Source: Circinella minor
Lineage: Eukaryota > Mucoromycota > Mucoromycetes > Mucorales > Lichtheimiaceae
Direction of reading: 5' to 3'
Assembly (NCBI GenBank): GCA_016758965.1
Contig: JAEPRB010000057.1
Location: 62,001-126,000 of the forward strand
Length of the DNA: 64,000 nt
The notes beneath the pieces were generated by a model, which did no database searches, was not told where the DNA came from, and saw only the letters and a list, made by a program, of their open reading frames with translations. Below are positions 60,901 through 64,000 of this stretch, in pieces (the stretch's first letter is position 1; each line of letters begins with the position of its first letter). A program made the translations under genes and the position numbers.

Positions 60901-62699
60901 ATAATAATAATAATAATAATGATGAATTTTTTTTTTTTTACCAATTTTAAATCTCTATGAACAATATGTTTTTGATGCATATAATGTACACCACTGATCA
61001 GCTGTGCAAATAATCGACAAGCATCACGCTCTTTTAAATATCGATGAGCAAGAATATATTCAAATAATTCACCACCTATATATATATATATATATATATT
61101 TATACGTTATTTACTGTTGTGTTATATTATAAGGATAAAAACTATATATTCGGAGAGAGAGATGGACTTTTTTTTTTACTCCGTAAACAATTAATACCAT
61201 CTGTTTTATTTTTTGCTATAATCACTATATGTTTTACCTGAAGCACATTGTAATATGATTCCAATATATTTTTCAGTTTCAATAACGTCATAGAGCTTGA
61301 CAATATAAGGATGGTAAACCGTCTAATTTTTTTTTTAAAAAAGAAAAAGAAAAATATTATGATTATGAGTATTCTAAATATCATTCACTGATATATATAT
61401 ATATATATAGAACAATAACAATTAACATAATAATAATAACAATAAGAGTAGTAAGTAGTAGTACTAGTAGTAGTAATACTCAAGTATTATTATTAGTTAA
61501 ATAAGGGGGGAAGGACAACAAAGAGAGATAGAGAGTGATAGAATTAATGACTTCTTTTTGGTTGTTAAAAAGAAAAGGGGAAAAAGAAAGAAAGATCTTG
61601 ATCTTCCTAATATATGAATCTTGTGCTCTCTCTCTTTCTCTCTATTTCTTTATCTCTTTCTTTTTTGTTGTTGTTGTTGATTTGGTATGGCAAATCCATG
61701 GTCAATATTTGAGAGTAAAAAAGAAAAAATCGTTCTTTTTAAAATGTTGTAAATATAAGATCGTTGTTTATCTCGTCGTCATCGTCGTCGTTTGTTTTCG
61801 TTTAGATGCCGTCGATATAAAATGAAGAAAGAAAGAGAGAGAGAAAGACAAATCAACTCCCCTTTATCCTTTGTTGAACTCTTCCTTTCCTCTCACTCTC
61901 TCTCCTCTTGTTCTTTGGTAATAAAACTCACCCCCGCCCCTTCCTATCTTCCTCACTCCCCTTCCCTCCAATTTCCCCTCTCCATACTAGTATTAGCACC
62001 ATTACTATTATTATTATTATTACTGTTATTGTTATTGTTATTAATATACATGATAATAAAGAAAATATATAAAAAAAAATACGTTACTCTTAATACTGAT
62101 ATTTCACGTTCAACTTTAATCATTCTGGATGAAGAATCGATATGGTCTTTTTTTATCAATTTGATTGCAACCTAACAATAATAATAATAATAATGATAAC
62201 CATACGTACACATATAATGCAAAAATCAATAAAGGCATTTTTATTTTATTTTTCTTGGCATTTTTAAAATAAATAATAATAATTATTTTACCTCTTGACT
62301 AGATTCTATATGAATACCTAATTTAACTTTACCAAACTCTCCTTCACCAAGAGTGTGTAACAATAAATACGGACCAAAGACGGTAGGTTTCCGACCTGTA
62401 GGTGGATGATAATGATACATTTGATAATAAAATTGCCACCATGGTATATCTCCTCCTCCTTCTCTTTCATTCAATGATTTTTTTTGTTCTTGTTGTTGTT
62501 CAAATTGACGTTGAACAGAACGTTGTAATTCTGTTGGTGCAGTGACAGAAAAAGATCGAGAAGGAGGTGGTGCACTTTCAGAAAGAGGTATTATTCTATC
62601 ATTATTATTATTAAACATACTCGGGGTATGAATAGACGGAGTAGGTGGTGATTGACTATCAACTGTCGTGGCGTTTGAAGAAGGTACGACCATCGTCAT
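57971..62699 (-). CDS. KIN4: Kin4/Ppk1-type serine/threonine protein kinase with KA1-like C-terminus
   Basis: Six exons (62292-62699, 62088-62171, 61322-61238 i.e. 61238-61322, 60942-61075, 58975-60814, 57971-58896) total 1159 codons with no break. Kinase features: Gly loop [12 protein letters not shown] (~116-127), VAIK lysine (~140), catalytic HRDLKLEN, DFGFAN, and an activation loop [15 protein letters not shown], with the CAMK/AMPK-like [16 protein letters not shown]. This set matches budding-yeast Kin4/Frk1 and fission-yeast Ppk1. A long low-complexity linker (Ser/Thr/Gln/Asn) follows. The C-terminus (~1040-1085: [37 protein letters not shown]) looks like a KA1 membrane-binding domain. 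In yeast Kin4 acts in the spindle position checkpoint; the role here is inference. Intron 2 (61323-62087) is 765 bp, unusually long. Confidence 0.92.
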
Positions 62700-64000
62700 G
62701 ATGGAGAGAAAAAAAAAGTGAAAGATTTATATGTTAAAGATGGAAAAAAGAAAAAGAAAGTAAAAAAGAAAGCCAAAAAAAAAGTTGAGAAAAATAAAAT
62801 AATGAGGTAAGAAGAAAGGGGGGGAGAGAGAGGAGGATATATATATATATATATATATTGTGTGTGAAAAAAAAAAGAGAGAAAGAAAGCAAGGACAAGG
62901 CACACCACTAACAATAATATATATATATATATAAGCAAAGAAAAACGGAAACGGAAAAGAACGATTCAAAAAACGTGACAAGAAAGGACAAGCTTTGTTT
63001 TTTTTATATGTATAAATATATACAAAAGAGATGAAAGCAACCGGATCCAAAGAGCGGGGGTGAGGTTAGGTTGCCTTTTTGTTAGAAAAAAAAAGATAAA
63101 AGAGAAGTAGACAGCAACTCTTCTGCTTCTTAATTTTTTTTTTTTTGGGGGGGGGGGAGATATAGGGTTGATGAATTAAGATCGAAAAAAAAAGTATATA
63201 ACATGCACAGCATAAGAATTATCAACAGGTTGCTATGGTAATAAAATAAAAAAGTAGTTGCTATAGAGAACATCAACAACAAAAAGAAGGGGGGGTGATG
63301 AAAAGGATAAGATCATAAATATATTTATATATATAACAAAGAGTGTCAAAGAGGGTTTTAAGGAGTAAAAAAAAAAGGTGTGTGTATGTGTATACATGTT
63401 ATGTATAATGTTTGTAAAGAGTGAGTGATTTTGTAACACTAAAAAAAAGTTCCAGTCGTCTTTATTTCAACGCCACATATACATAAGTTACCGTTTGTTA
63501 GTTACACCAACTCAAGAACCTGCAAAATCACAGAGAAAACGTTATAACTGATCATCCCAAAATTATCTAGCATAACAATTTTTTTTTTAAAAAAAAAACG
63601 GTAAAATCAACTCCGGCTTTTTCTAACATAATAATATGCAACCCCCCAAAAGTGGGAAACGAAAACAAAAAAAGTTGTTCGGTTTCTTCACCGATAATTC
63701 ACTTTCCATCCCTCCCCCACCCCTTCACCAAAAAAAATGTGAATAAAATAAAATAAAATAATTAGATCAATCAAATCATTTTTTTTGTTGTTTTATAATA
63801 ATTAGAAAAAAAAAAGATAAATTCGGGTATGAAGTTTTTTGTCACCAGAAAATAAAATAATAATAGTAATAATAATAATAATATGAAAAAATGAATGTAC
63901 AATTTACAAACAAAAAAGTAAAAAAAAAAAAAAAAGAAGTAAATTCTTTTGTTTTTGCTTTTTGTTTTGTGTATAAATGGAGTGTGCGTGTGTAGTTTAT
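62700..64000. other. Upstream region of the Kin4-type kinase to window end
   Basis: No gene recognised. Contains (TA)n tracts (62838-62858, 62921-62935), a G run near 63148-63158 and A/T-rich DNA. Candidate promoter of the kinase lies at its left part. Confidence 0.55.

Noticed and set aside
1..64000. CRISPR array, bacterial operon or prophage
   Set aside because: Spliceosomal introns and fungal gene content throughout; no spaced direct-repeat array.

Overview
The window looks like a nuclear chromosome segment from an early-diverging filamentous fungus, most likely Mucoromycota (Mucorales-like). The DNA is very AT-rich. Genes contain many short introns (about 50-150 bp, GTAAGT-type donors) with frequent A/T third positions. 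The encoded proteins have fungal signatures (Kin4-type kinase, Ytp1, TBC1D20/Gyp8, Gpi16/PIG-T, a glycine-rich DUF1399 protein). The accessory repeats resemble gene families I associate with Mucorales. All gene models were spliced by hand; most sum to whole codon numbers across all exons.

Layout. 1-4.3 kb: two minus-strand genes, COP9 signalosome subunit 3 (runs off the left edge) and a SAM-dependent methyltransferase with an N-myristoylation-type N-terminus. 4.3-19.2 kb: a gene-poor accessory block. It holds a 6.7 kb structure bounded by inverted repeats of about 300 bp (6781-13515), which carries a decayed LINE fragment, a hexanucleotide array, a Tnp2-like transposase fragment and a PD-(D/E)XK-like gene. 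The same block has a 456-bp MITE with a perfect 9-bp target-site duplication (14845-15300) and another nuclease-like remnant (about 17.9-18.5 kb). 19.2-31.2 kb: conserved genes. TBC1D20 (minus) and PIG-T (plus) are divergent from a 227-bp shared promoter; then come a mitochondrial-type pyruvate dehydrogenase kinase with a possible alternative last exon, and a glycine-rich DUF1399 protein (minus). 31.2-43.1 kb: second accessory block. It contains a direct duplication of a degraded member of the same PD-(D/E)XK-like family, a GC-richer insertion present in only one copy, and a near-perfect hairpin. 43.1-64 kb: conserved or lineage genes. These are a Ytp1-like membrane protein, two unrecognised acidic/disordered proteins (one membrane-anchored, 1038 aa), a small coiled-coil protein, a three-KH-domain RNA-binding protein, and a Kin4-type kinase with a KA1-like C-terminus.

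The conserved genes are not a pathway cluster; they are ordinary housekeeping neighbours (protein turnover, ER traffic, GPI anchoring, mitochondrial metabolism, RNA binding, cell-cycle kinase). The main biological interest is the mobile material. One nuclease-like gene family appears in at least two clearly homologous places, with identical D-x18-E-x-K spacing and a conserved intron that splits the same Trp codon. One copy keeps a fully open 203-codon spliced frame inside the inverted-repeat structure.
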